DNA of 64,000 nt from Temnopleurus reevesii. Taxonomy: Eukaryota; Echinodermata; Echinoidea; Temnopleuroida; Temnopleuridae. The notes beneath the pieces were generated by a model, which was not told the DNA's origin, did no database searches, and saw nothing but the letters and a program-made list of their open reading frames with translations. The stretch covers positions 66,625 to 130,624 of the forward strand of contig BQKZ01000558.1 in the NCBI GenBank assembly GCA_036244855.1, in the 5' to 3' direction. Shown here piece after piece: positions 50,791 to 63,397 of the stretch (position 1 is its first letter; the number at the start of each line of letters is the position of its first letter). Made by a program: the position numbers and the translations under genes.

Positions 50791-53700
50791 TCAATATATC
50801 TCGTCTGGACCAAACAAAGATTGCCAGCACACCCTATCACTGTATCGAAGACAGATTTTTATAGTTTTTAGTCTAGTTTACATAGTAGTTCATTACATTT
50901 ATGTTTGAGGCAGTATTCATTGAAATCCTATCTCTTCTATCCCTCATTTTATATATCTCATACTATTTTTACTCATTACATTCATTGTTTGGCCTTTAAT
51001 TGGATAGTTCAACCTTTATACAATTAAAACTAGCTTATAGGAGCCATAGTAAATCAATGATAACATGAATAAGAATGAGATTGATTTGCAATTATTGTTA
51101 TATCCACATTTTGATCAAATGGTCAATTGGCTGACGTCAAAAAGCACAAAGTATTTCTGATCAGAACCCATTTGCCTAACCTGGATTGATAATGGCTGTA
51201 CATGTTTGTGTTTTGTCTTTATTCAAAAGGAATGTATTACAAAGGTGACACATATTTCTTACCCTTTTGATCAATATCATAATCAGGATTTTCCCTTACC
51301 ACAGATGTAAAGAAGAAACTAATAAGTTGTTCTTTGTCACATGTCACTTCAAGTCAAAGTTATTCATCAAAATATTTGATAATACTGAAATATACTTCGA
51401 AGGGATTTTCAGAGATTTTTTTTTTTTCAGTTGACTTTTTAAGCAGTCAAACAATGCACACATTCTGTAATTGCAAAGTAAATTTGCAAAGTAATGTTTA
51501 CAGTGTACATGCATGTGTTTATCTTGATTAAATAACAAAGGTCACTACTCAAGTCAGTCTGGAATTCTTGTACATTTAGAATGAGACTTTTGCAATGTAA
51601 ACAACCTGTTTGTAAGGTCTCATTATGGTTTTATGAAGACATTTTTTTTTTTTTACAACATACGTGATTTCAAAGGAACCTCTAACCTTTTGGGTAGGCA
51701 AAGTATTTGTAAAACTTTAATTCTGTGTTGTCTCATCAAGATTACCTCATAAATTTTTCTTTTGATCTGATTAATGAGAACTAAAAAAAAGATTAAAAAA
51801 ACTGTATTACAGCAAACAGTGACCATTATCATTATTCCACAGAGAAGGGGTGAATTATATTTCCTCTAGATTCTTAAAATGACACATCCTGATATCTGCA
51901 TCCTCATTTCATGATCATCTTCTGGTCCTTTCTATACATCCTTGTATTTAACACCCCCATATTCAATCACATTTCAGAGATTTCAGGATATTTACTTACT
52001 GCCATGTTTGTACTCCTGTTCAGTGTATGATATCAGATTATCTGGATCTGTAGACATCTTGATTGACAGAGGTTAACAAGGAAGTAATAGGGATTAAAAG
52101 GTGTGGATAGATAGAAATGAGGAATCAAATATTGATTAAGTAGTTCCAGTAAAAATGACTCATTTGAGACAATTATCTGGTTGAAGTTGATAGCATACAA
52201 TGATTATCTGGGTAACACAACAAAAAGTTTCCCTGCCCACATGGTTACGAAATTGTATTCTCAGAAACATTTATACCAAATTTGATATAAACGTATTACT
52301 TCATACTCTCTCCTATACTCACCTGCCTTTGCCAGGTATGAGCAACATTTAGAAGTAATCATCTGAAGTTAATACATCTGCGCAAAGTATTTTAGTTTTA
52401 TTACAGTTTCTGTTTGTCTTCTTGTTTTGATAGATACAGATGCGATACAACCCTTTTTTTATAGTAACATGTATTTAATCAAGGAGGTTTCATTATTGAA
52501 CACCAAAATCTTCTTGATTCCATTCATAATTAAAACAAAACACAATCACATGAATATGCATCAGTTGACTAAAAGTCTGATACTGTCACATTTTTTTGTG
52601 TGCGCGCGCTGGTGGCTGCCCGCCCACACTACGCTGTCCAATATTCATTGCACCTGGAGCATTTTCTTGAAAAGTTGATTTTGCGACATATAAATCATAT
52701 ATATTATTATGATCACATAAGAAAAATTGTAGCTTAGAAAGGTCCTTTTAGCATTTCATCAATTTCCATCTAAAAAACTTTATAGTTGACCAGATCAAAT
52801 GCATGAAATTATGTATAAGATCTAGAATTATCTATTGGACTTTGTCTGTGCAAAGTGCATTGTTATAAATCGATAAAGGGGTTCCCCCCCCTTGTCTTGC
52901 TCCATTTCTCAATAATCAAACTTTAGGGCTGTAATTACTGAGTGGTTTGTTATTCAAACAAATGTTGGGGAATTCTCCATTCCTTATCTGAATAAATTAT
53001 GTATTTTTTTTTTTATTTCTCCATATCATTCATCTCCATGACACTGATTTAATCGATGCTATCATATCTAGGCCCAACCTCTTTCAAATTTTGAGGTAAA
53101 GGTTTAAAAGCATATTTGGCATGAGGAAGTAAAATTTAAAAAATAATAGTAATAAATATTGACATGCTCATAATCGCTTATTCGATTGTGGTTTACCGGG
53201 ATTTCCTGCGCCTTTATACAAATGCAGAGAGTGAAACCATTTTCAAGAGGCTTTATTTCTAAATTTTTAATCATTTATTTTTTTTGCTTGGTAATAAAAG
53301 AAATCACTAGCTCTCATCCTAATATGGAATTCCAATGGCTTGGGAATGTCATTTGCATTGTCAAAGAGGCAAAATGATTTGTCCAGTCAAAAAGTTTAGT
53401 CATTATTAAAACAAATACAGAGTTTACAAATTAACTAATATTAGACCTGCATAATGTGAGTAAAAAACGAGCACTGTAAGCTGGACCTGCGCATTATATG
53501 GATTGCCACCATTTAAAAAAAAAAACATTTCTTTTATATTTTCTTAAAAGAGACTTTCCGTACTTTATGATTGTTAATTTCTATCATCCTTTATCTTTAT
53601 CTATCCATGTGTGTTTTTCCTCTTTGTACATTATGCCTCATTCACTTCCCTACTCCTTTTCTAACTCCATTCATTTTCTGATCTCTTTTTTTTTCATATC

Positions 53701-56700
53701 TTTTTTCCCCACCCGTTCTGTACCATTCTCTCTTTTCGCCAGCTGCACTGTAAGTCAAAATATTTTGGTACCTGTTAATGCTATAAAAGTGAAAAATAGT
53801 AGATATCGTCCAGTGGACTCACTATGATCCCATGCCTCAGTCTTATAGTGTTAACAGGTGAGCAAAGAACTGTGACTTGTGATGTACCTAATCTCTTTCG
53901 TTTTTCTCTTTCTCTGTCCTCCAAAATTATTTTTTTATTTTGTTAGATTTATTCAAATTTGCTAGTCCACCCAGTATTTTACCCCATCTATCCTCTTCCA
54001 CAAAAGGGCATAAAACGTGATTTCTGAGTTTAAGCTATGAGGAAGTTTACACACATTAATCATGTGTAATGTCAACTTTCAAATTATTCTGTTATGTATG
54101 AATCCAGAATTGATTACAGAGGGCACATAAACCCTCTGTTTGATGGATCTGTGTGTTTCCTACAGTTTACTTTTCATGATTTAAAACAAACATACACATT
54201 TTATCTATAGAAACTATATCATTGAAAGCTTACTGACAACTTGAATTAGGACATCAGGTATAACTTAGGGATACAATAAACTTTTTCTGGTTGTTATTTC
54301 ATATTTTAAAAGCATAACTAATTAATTTCCTCCCTAAATTTATTGATTTCTGAAAATAAAATGGTTTAATTATGGTGGAGGTGTATGGTGGAGGTGTGAC
54401 CTTCAATATGCAGTCTCTGTGATATTTATTCAAATATTAAATGAGTCAACAAAAGAAGAAATACATTCCTGACTATAATATTTGTTTAATAATATTGTCA
54501 AATTGTCAAGTTATGATTATCATGATGATTCAGTTTTCAAACAATTTACCAAACGAACCAAAGTGTATTTATGAGGGTATGGGTCAGCAAACACAAGTTA
54601 TTTTTGTTCAAGGTCTTACACTGATTTATAGGGTAAATCAATTAGGTAATTGTATTTTTTTTTTACTGAAGAGTAAATGACTGATCTGTTTGAAAGGATA
54701 TGTGAGCACATCTTATAAATACTATACAACTTTGAATATAAGACAATACTGTAGTTGTACCCGGCATATGTCACAACAAACAATATAATCATTTGTTATG
54801 CTCAAATCATATTAGGAAATATAATTCTTACATGGTTCTTTTTATATGAAATAAAAACAGTGGATAGCATGAAATTGATCTATTTTGCTGTTTGTTGCTA
54901 CCTCTCTGTCGGTTCCTTTCTTCAAAACCTTCCACTTCCCATTAAGACTCTCCCCTTGACCCCCTCCCCCTCTCTCTCTCTCTTTCTCTTTATCTCGCCA
55001 GCCCTCTTTCTTCGTCTGTATTGTAGTTCTTCTAATATTCTTCTTTCTCATTCTAGTTACACAATGCGACATCGGAGCAAACTTTTTAGATTGGTTTTTA
55101 TTATATGGAGAGACAATAGTTCTGACCCTTAAAAAGAGAATGTTGACGAAATCTATTTAAAAGGGGAAATGTAGAAGAGATAGGGACAAAACGGGAAATG
55201 ACTTGCGGCCATTAGATTTGCTCTGAAGGACACTCAGATTCTAACCTATGACAATAGAGAGGATTATAAATGTAAAATAATCTGTTGGAACCTCAACATG
55301 ATTATCTCTAAAAGTCTAGATAGGCCTAGTATGGGGAGATAAATAATAAGTGAAGATCTTACAAAATAAAATTTCAAATGAATATCTAAAACGCCATACT
55401 AATATGGTCATGTGCATGACATATCTAAAGTAACAAAAAAAGTATAATAATTTATGAGCTATGTGCTACATCCAGCGATTCTACTTCATTAATCAAATCC
55501 GGGGGCTAATCAAATTTTTAGTCAGGTGTCAAAGTTTTAGAAAAGAGGAAATACGATAACACTGATTAATGTACCATTACATGGGTTATCATGCATGAAG
55601 TACATGTCTTTGTATAGTGATGAATGATAATGACATGAGGTGTATAATGATATGGGGTGTAGTCATCTTTTTTGATTGCCAAATATAGGACAGGTTATTC
55701 ACTCTGTTTCCTTATGTGCATTTGTCTGAATTATCAATAAGTTCCCTTTGTTAGAAGTAATTGTAGAAATTGTATGCAATTGTCACAGGTGTATGATACG
55801 TTTCAGAGTATATATATTTCTGCCTAAATTCAAATCAAATCAAATCACATAAAGTTGTTCTTCGGAGTAACTTTGTGTACAGGTGGTAAATGAGGCACAA
55901 AAAATTACTCTGAACTTGTTCACGATCTCTTCCTAGAAAGCGACTTTTGTGGTGGATTTATGTGCCACAGTGTGACAATAAATTTGATAATAAACATAAT
56001 TATGATAAGACAAATGTGATAATAAATATAGAAATGGCTTCCAAACTCACAGATGAAATTTGAAATAACATTTCAAAAAGTAATAATATAAAAAAAGAAC
56101 TTCCAGCGAATTGTCATATTTCCTCCAGACATTAGTACAATACATAGAATACTATGGGTGAAATGAGTGAAATGCTTTTCCATTTTGCAATTTAAATTGT
56201 ACACTCTTATTTTCCAACATTTCTACCAGTTTCACCTGAGATAGATAAGAGAAAAAACAAAACCAGGAATGAAGAAATAAAACACATAATCTCAATTGCA
56301 TATAATTTTACTCTGCCCCATAAAGTTGTCCACCTTACACTTGGGGACTGTTACAATACAAATGAAACAATGGGAGACAATCATAAGATTGATAGAGTTC
56401 TCAAATCACACCCAAATAGCTTTACCTTTGACGGTAAATAGGATCCTATGCTGCAGAGATTTTGCCTGTGTAGGATTGTGAAAAAGGTTTAAGATCTTGA
56501 AATATTATCATATCTTCATGACGATTCTTTGTACATATGTTTTATATTGTTATCTCATTGTGGATCCCTGAAACTATCATAACTTGTAATTACCATAGGG
56601 TTTGTACATGTCTTACTCATCCCCAGCAGTCAATGGCTTCTAATACATCATATTAATGTAAGCTTTGTTGAGGAAGTGCTTCATTTTATTTATTGTTTTA

Positions 56701-57196
56701 TCATATTGAGGACAATTTTTACTTGATTTTGATTAATAGCTATATTGAGGAAATAGTTAACTTGATTTCATTGGTATCATTATCGTAAGGAAATGTTTCA
56801 ATCTGGGAGATGTTTTTCAGTCATCATAAAACTAGTGTAATCAGTTAGTGGAAGTGTGCTCACAGTGGCAACAGGAACTATGTAGTCTTCAGCCACAGAC
56901 CCAATCCAGGGGCTTGTGTGGATGAAAATCTCGATAGAAACGCTATCAGTCATCAGGTGTCTGGATTTTTGCAAGATTTAACACTCAAATCTTACTGCAA
57001 GACAAAGGTGTTAACACCAACTTAATATCCATAATGTGTAACACCAGAAAAGTCCTAAAACAATTTCTGATTGGTATTTTACACTTGAATGTTTATTGTA
57101 TGCATTAAACACTCAGATGTATTCAGGTATATTTTCTGGTGTTGCCAATTATTAACACCAAGTCGATGTTGCTATAATTAATTAAACACAATATTC

Positions 57197-57342
57197 CGTA
57201 TTCTGATAGCGAGGTTTAACTTAACCCAAGTAGGTCTTCTAAGTCATTGTTGTTTAGACCCGGGCTATTCAAAAGTTAAACCAGTGGTCTAAATCACAAT
57301 GACTTAGACCTGGGTTAAGTTAAACCTTGCTAATGGAATACG
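57197..57342. mobile_element. Palindromic MITE-like element
   Basis: CGTATTCTGATAGCGAGGTT and AACCTTGCTAATGGAATACG form inverted ends; inside, TTTAACTTAACCCA pairs with TGGGTTAAGTTAAA and AAGTCATTG with CAATGACTT. Non-coding. Confidence 0.7.
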
Positions 57343-57639
57343 AGGCCCCTGTATTTGCAGTGCTACTTATCTCTACCAATAGGTGGCGATAGTTCCTGTA
57401 TTTGGTCTGCAGTTGCAGACTAAAACCCTCCTAGGTCTCAGGATATGAGTTTGTTGTGAACAAGCATAAACATTAAACCCTAACAAACAAGGAAATTAAA
57501 CAAGATTTAGGAGTGTGAGAATGATACTCCCTTTGATTTGGTGATAAGGAACCCCCCCCCCAAAAAAAAAAAAATAATAATAATAATAAAGTTGTTCTGT
57601 TTTTGATATACAAAACATATGTAGCCAAAACATAATATA

Positions 57640-58589
57640 ATCATTGTTTTTATGTGTTTTTTATGCAAAGGTCTACATTTATTTTTATTATAATTTTCAT
57701 TAATTGATTTTGTAAGTACATTTATTTTAATTAGTCATACTAATACGTTGATGTTTGTTTGTCAATTCTGCCCATTTATAAAAACAACGATTATTGCTTT
57801 GTCAAGCTACTGAATTGGTTGTATTTGAGGATGTTGTGGTTAGAACTGGGAGAAAAACAGGATATATATAAGATGACTCGGGTGAAATTACATACAGTAG
57901 TGATCGGAACAACTGGAACAGATTCACGCATGTTATTGAGTTCCCATAATCGGCTCATTTTAGATGGGATTCCCACCAGTTTCTGCATCCTCATGGGAAT
58001 CCCGCGGGAATCCCACCAGTTTCTGCATTCTCATGGGAATCCCGCGGGAGCTCCTGGCGTTAGAATTCCCACGATTAGATGGGAATATTACCACGGGAAA
58101 AAAGAGAAACACCAAGATTTTAGGGTCGTAGCAATGCTGGCGACGGAAAGAACATGTTTCCATATGAAACTGCGCCGTCGGAGTGTGGAACTAGCTTGTT
58201 CATTGACTTTGCATGAGAACTCTCAGAAACTTCGAGATTTTCCAGGCGGGACTCACGGCGGGACTCACGCGTGAGATTCTCACGCGTGAGGTGGGAAAAT
58301 TATCACGCGTGACGTGAGATGGGAAAATTCACATATGGGAATGAAATCATTCCCATGAGGGGCTCCATTCCCGTGGGAGTCACATAAGACTGTTCCAGTT
58401 GTTCCGATCACTACTGTATCGTGATAAAGGAAATCATTCTAAATTATTGGTGAAGCCCACTATTTAATTTAGAGGTTTGGTCTGATTTTTTTGTTTATCA
58501 TATTTTCTTGCAATGTGTCCCTGGGTGTGGTCCTTCGTAGATATGAAATCATAATCATCAACCTATTTAATAGTAATTGATAATGATAA
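57640..58589 (+). repeat. Left copy of a ~450-bp duplication, split by an insertion
   Basis: 57640-57894 and 58417-58589 together match 59160-59601. The copy is interrupted by the inverted-repeat transposon at 57895-58416 and stops at the N at 58590. Confidence 0.85.
57895..58416. mobile_element. Tc1/mariner-type non-autonomous element, TA target duplication
   Basis: Starts CAGTAGTGATCGGAACAACT and ends with its reverse complement, AGTTGTTCCGATCACTACTG; the inverted ends extend to about 27 nt. TA flanks both sides. The homologous site at about 59415 reads ACATATCGTG without the element, so insertion boundaries and the TA duplication can be read directly. The interior has two ~41-bp direct repeats and several CACGCGTGA palindromes; there is no transposase. 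An open frame crossing it is fortuitous. Confidence 0.85.
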
Positions 58590-58590
58590 N
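58590..58590. other. Single N, probable sequence join
   Basis: Marks the exact right end of the left copy of the duplication (AATGATAA-N against AATGATAACC in the right copy). Confidence 0.8.
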
Positions 58591-58887
58591 ACATATTGAC
58601 CCTCTGAAAATGGCTAGACCTGAACTCTTTAAATTAACATTTCTCTCAAATTGAAAGATCACAGCAAAGTTATTCATAAACATGTGAAATACTAACTGAA
58701 AAATCATTTTCAAACCACTTGTTTTGCCTAACTTAGATACAATGTACAGCTCCCTATATATGATGTCATAGATTTTCCAAGCCCCTATTATTTATGAACA
58801 AAGTAATGTTCAGTCAACTTAATTTGTTCATTTGATTTTCTTTCATGTTGTCACATTCCATGGTATATTTGAATATTTTCAGTGGTC

Positions 58888-59062
58888 ACTGTTGTGAGAA
58901 GGTTGCAATCAATCAAATCAACAGCAACTAAGTTGTCAATCTAAAAATCAAATTGATTGGCTCTCAGTCCGGGCCTTTACAAAGAAGCTCATGCAACAAT
59001 GACATTGATTGGCTAGCAAAATTAAATGTGAGTTGCAGTTGATCTCAATGTTCTTGCAATGC
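58888..59062. mobile_element. MITE-like element, 'GTTGCT' family copy 5 (diverged)
   Basis: GGTTGCAATCAATC at the left, AGTTGCAGTTGATC at the right, and CATGCAACAATGACATTGATTGGC in pieces inside, in the family order. The ends are worn. Confidence 0.45.
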
Positions 59063-59159
59063 TTGAGTGGACAAAAATTATTCAGTGGTAATGAAAGAAT
59101 ATGCATCAATAAGCCAAAATAGGATTGATTTACAAGCATATGTAGCCTCAACATAAAAT

Positions 59160-59601
59160 GATTATTGCTTTCATGTATTTTGTTTTACAAAGGTCTATAT
59201 TTATTTTTCTTTTATTTTTCATTAATTGATTTTATAAGTACATTTATTGTAATTAGTTATACTAATATGTTGATATTTGTTTGTCAATTCTGCCCTTGGA
59301 TAAAACAACCATTATTGCTTTGTCAAGCTACTGAATTGGTCGTATTAGAGGATGTTGTGGTTAGAACTGGGAGAAAAACAGGATATATATAAGATGACTA
59401 GGATGAAATTACATATCGTGAAAAAGGAAATCATTCTAAATTATTAGTGAAGTTCACTATTTAATTTTGAGGATGGAAAATATTAGTTTTGGTCTGATTT
59501 TTTTGTTTATCATATTTTCTTGCAATGTGTCCCTGGGTGTGGTCCTTGGTAGATATGAAATCATAATCATCAACCTATTTAATAGTAATTGATAATGATA
59601 A
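59160..59601 (+). repeat. Right copy of the ~450-bp duplication (no insertion)
   Basis: Matches 57640-57894 joined to 58417-58589 at high identity and preserves the empty target site of the transposon. Confidence 0.85.
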
Positions 59602-62070
59602 CCTAATTGTTCATTACAACTATGTCAACATTAATATTTGGCAAAAGGGATTGGTTTGCCTCTATATGTCTACCAACCTTGTGTGAAGCAGATTATCTGA
59701 ATCCCGAACCCCTTGTGGGTTTTTTTTTATTCTCTATGAAAATGTATCACATCCACAGGAATATAAATTGTGACTTTGGTGGTTGAGAAGATCCTTTAAA
59801 AATTCATTTTGGGCTCACCACAAAATCAATGTGTAAGGGTAGTATACTGAATAATCAACAATGGGCTGTACTGTTAATATTGTTATTTCAAACATATTCC
59901 CTTTGTTCACCAAGTCCTCATTTATTGTTAGAATATAATCATTCACTAATCTTTTATTTTATAATATATACTCCAATATATATGTGTGATTATATATTTG
60001 ATATATATTGTCTAATGTAATTCAGTATGTATAATTATTTATTAAGATTGTGCTAAAACCTTTGTATGTCCCACCCCTGATCAATTTGATTATTTTATTT
60101 AAATATGACAACATACTGCTGCAGATTATGTGCCTGATTGAAAGAAAAGTTGTAGGCAAGATGTACAAATCACTATGTATACTCTATTTTGCTTTTGGTT
60201 AATATTTTTAAACAAAAATCATTTACATGTACCAAATATGTACATACCGATCCTGTTAATGTATGACCGTAAGTTGCATTTATACAGAAGTGCTTACTTG
60301 TAAATACATCTTTCTGTGTTAAATTGAATTGTCTCTTCTGTTTCACAACAAGTTCTTTTTTTTTTTTTAATTCTTATTTTGCTTGCAAGAAAAGTAACTG
60401 CCATAACAATGGAATTGTCAATGGATGCAAAATAGATATGCATTTTTTTTCTGCTTTGTGGAAAAGGCCTTTTTAAAAATATACTGGATCACCCTAAAGA
60501 TGTTACATATGATACAATTTGCACAGATTTTTTCCTCTTTTTTTGTGTGGGGGGGGGGGGAACCTTGTACTGGAGGAAACTAGTTGTGCTGAGTATCCCT
60601 TTATTTCTCAATAGCCCAAATATATTCAATGATTGCCAGATTGGTTTTGTTCACTTGTCCTGTGCCTATTTCATGTGTATCCTAGAATAATATGAGAATT
60701 ATCTTACAAAATATTACTTGATCACTAGATTATTATAAAAATATTGGGATTATCTGCACTGAAAATTATATTTTTCAAGTAATAATACAATTTGAATAAT
60801 AGGGAAACTTGGTATTTTGTCATTTAAAACCATATCTAGGATTCATATTGCCCTAGTTATATGCAGGATGTATGCAAATGAATGTACGCCTCATGATTTT
60901 AGGAGGATAATATCGTACCAAAATGTTACATATTTCTTCCTCTTTATATTAAAGAAATCTTAATGGCATGTAAATGGTGCTAATATTGTTTTGAATATTA
61001 TTGATAATGATGATTAACAGCAGATCATTGATAGCACATATATTTTTATGTGAAATGACATGAAATGTCCCCTGTGTGAAAATGTTTTTATTTTGTTGTT
61101 GTATTTGGGATAATTGGAAATGATTTTTTTGTTTTGACAAAAAGGAAGTTATATTTGTAATTGTATATATTTTTGATGCAATATGGGTTTATTTTCTTGT
61201 GTACTTGATGTTGTTTTCTAACTGATACATGAATATGTTACAGAAGGTAATCCAACTCTTAATGTTTTCCTGAGATTTACATCAACATAGAAACACTATG
61301 AACATGACATGAGATTGAGAATGGAAAATATACCAAACACAAATCTCCCATCATGGTCCAATAGAAAAAAAATGTATTATGTAATAAAAAAAAAAGTAGA
61401 GAAAATGCTCACTTGGGATTGAGTGACTTTAAAAAAAAAAGTGAAATTTGAGTGAATTTGTACAGTTTTCCCTCTTTTTGTATTCCCTTACATTTCACTC
61501 TTTAAAAAAAAAATCACTTCTTCCCTCGCTGGTATTAAATGCATATTTGCATGTTACATAAGTTTAAGGGTTTAATATTCAATTCTTTATCTGAACCATT
61601 AAAGAGGGTTGAATGGAAGTTATCTAGTGTCCATTTTCTTTGATGGTCGTGCTCACTACGAGTTAATGAAGTGATCAGCATGTTTGTAGATCAAGAGACA
61701 GAAAATTTGCCTATTTTCAAACAAAGAAATGTTAAATTTCAACATTTCTTTAATGTGTACCAGCCAAGACATAGTTCTTGATAGAAAAAAGTTAATTGTT
61801 GGAACTGACAATATTATTAGTGTGATGTTAAATTGTTATATATACAACCAGTAAACATGGTGAATGTGTATTGTAATGATCTGAGATCTCTTGTAGACTC
61901 GGTGATGTTTTACATGTTTTAGAATGAGTATATTCTTTTCATTAAACATTTACTGCTTGTGTAAAAAGTATCGTTTCATCATTTCTTTTTATTGTGAACT
62001 ATCTATCTATTAAAAAAGCACTATAAATGACTTAGTTCCAATGGAATGGCATCTTTAATCTCCTACTTTT
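59602..62070. other. AT-rich non-coding sequence
   Basis: No coding exon or strong repeat recognised apart from A, T and G homopolymer runs (12 G at 60549-60560). Could be intergenic or very long 3' UTR. Confidence 0.5.
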
Positions 62071-62089
62071 CATTTCTTTAAGCGCATAT

Positions 62090-62126
62090 AGATGCAATGG
62101 CAGTGATATGCGCTATATAAGCAATG

Positions 62127-62175
<49 letters not shown>
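62090..62175 (+). mobile_element. SINE 3' end with (ATT)n tail
   Basis: GATATGCGCTATATAAGCAA followed by about 15 ATT matches the tail end of the SINE at 47009-47325; the head is missing. Confidence 0.75.
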
Positions 62176-62177
<2 letters not shown>

Positions 62178-62211
62178 CATCTTCTACTCACTGACCTGGA
62201 CTATATGCAGA

Positions 62212-62400
62212 GATGCCAACCGTTCCAGAATATGCATGAGGTGTATGAATTCAAGGCTTTCATTACAAGTGAATGGCTGAGAAAATGGTAATTGTTGCCA
62301 TGGTTCTCTCACATTTGTTCAGCTGTTACTTACCTAATCATATTTTAATGTTTAACTCATGCATATTCCTGAATGTTGGGGGGGGGGGGGCATTTGCCAA
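62212..62400. mobile_element. MITE-like element, 'TGCCAACYGTT' family copy 2
   Basis: ATGCCAACCGTTCCAGAATA and ATGCATGAGGT at the left; ACTCATGCATATTCCTGAAT at the right is the inverted equivalent, with the last bases replaced by a run of about 13 G. Same family as 40588-40778. Confidence 0.6.
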
Positions 62401-63333
62401 AGGTGATGCCGAAGTCCCACCACCTGAGTACCATCAACACAATATGTGCTAACAATGTGCATATCATGTATTGACTGGACTATTGCAATAATGGTCAGAA
62501 GATGGCAGCAACTCCTTTGATTTGTATTAGTCTGGCGGCTTCTCTTTTAATCGAGTCTGTGCTTATGCCGACTAATAAAGAACCATGAAGGTAATTCAGC
62601 ACCAGTTTGGTTCAATGGAATATTGTTATAGGGAGGTCAGTTGTAACATAATTTCTGATATAAACAGTTTTCTAGTCCCATCTTTTTTTAATTATTTTGT
62701 TTCTCTCTCCCGTTATAACAAGATTCCTGAATTTCTTAAAGGTTGACATTCGTTTTGTGTTACAAAGGGAGGATTTTTACCTACCCTTCATCAGGGGCCA
62801 ATAGGCGGGTTTACTAATAGATGCAAATTTTATGCATTCCTCTAACACAAAGGTTGCTCTTGACACCCCCAAAGCTTGCCCGAGGCTTGACCGACATAGC
62901 AACAAGTAATGTATGCAAACTGGATTCCAATTATTGTAGTTTCATTGTTATCAACCGGTCTATGGAATACCACGTAACTACGTTTAACGCACATAAATTT
63001 GAATATATAAGTAAACCCGCCTATTGCACAAAATGGTCTTAGCTATCATATTGTTGCTAGACCATCTGAACTTCTTTGTACCACCCTCGTAACATAGATG
63101 AATCAATGTTTATGTCTATGTTAAGAGGTTGGCACAAGAAGTCATGACGGCTTAGCGGGAAGAGGATAGCTAAAACCATTTCGAGCAATCGGCCCCAGGT
63201 TGATGAATAGGGGAGAGAAATGGGCGAGAGATGGAGGGAAAGAGTGAAAGATAGTGAAAGTGAGAGGGATTCATAAATGGAGAGAGAGATAGCGGTTGGA
63301 GGAAGAAGAAGAGAGGAGAGAGAGAAGAGAGAG

Positions 63334-63397
<64 letters not shown>

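Larger units (their letters stand above)
49869..57190. other. 3' UTR and downstream sequence
   Basis: No exon or second gene recognised. It contains the exon-end repeats (to 50400), a SINE head (50493-50582), an ATCT microsatellite (50766-50790) and a CT-rich stretch near 54960-55050. The true polyadenylation site cannot be fixed: AATAAA at 50126-50131 would give a short UTR, but other AATAAA and ATTAAA motifs follow for many kb. Confidence 0.5.

Noticed and set aside
57759..58274. 171-codon open frame on the + strand
   Set aside because: It runs from duplicated host sequence into the non-coding TA-flanked transposon; the other copy of the duplication lacks the insert and the frame ends elsewhere. 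No transposase motifs.
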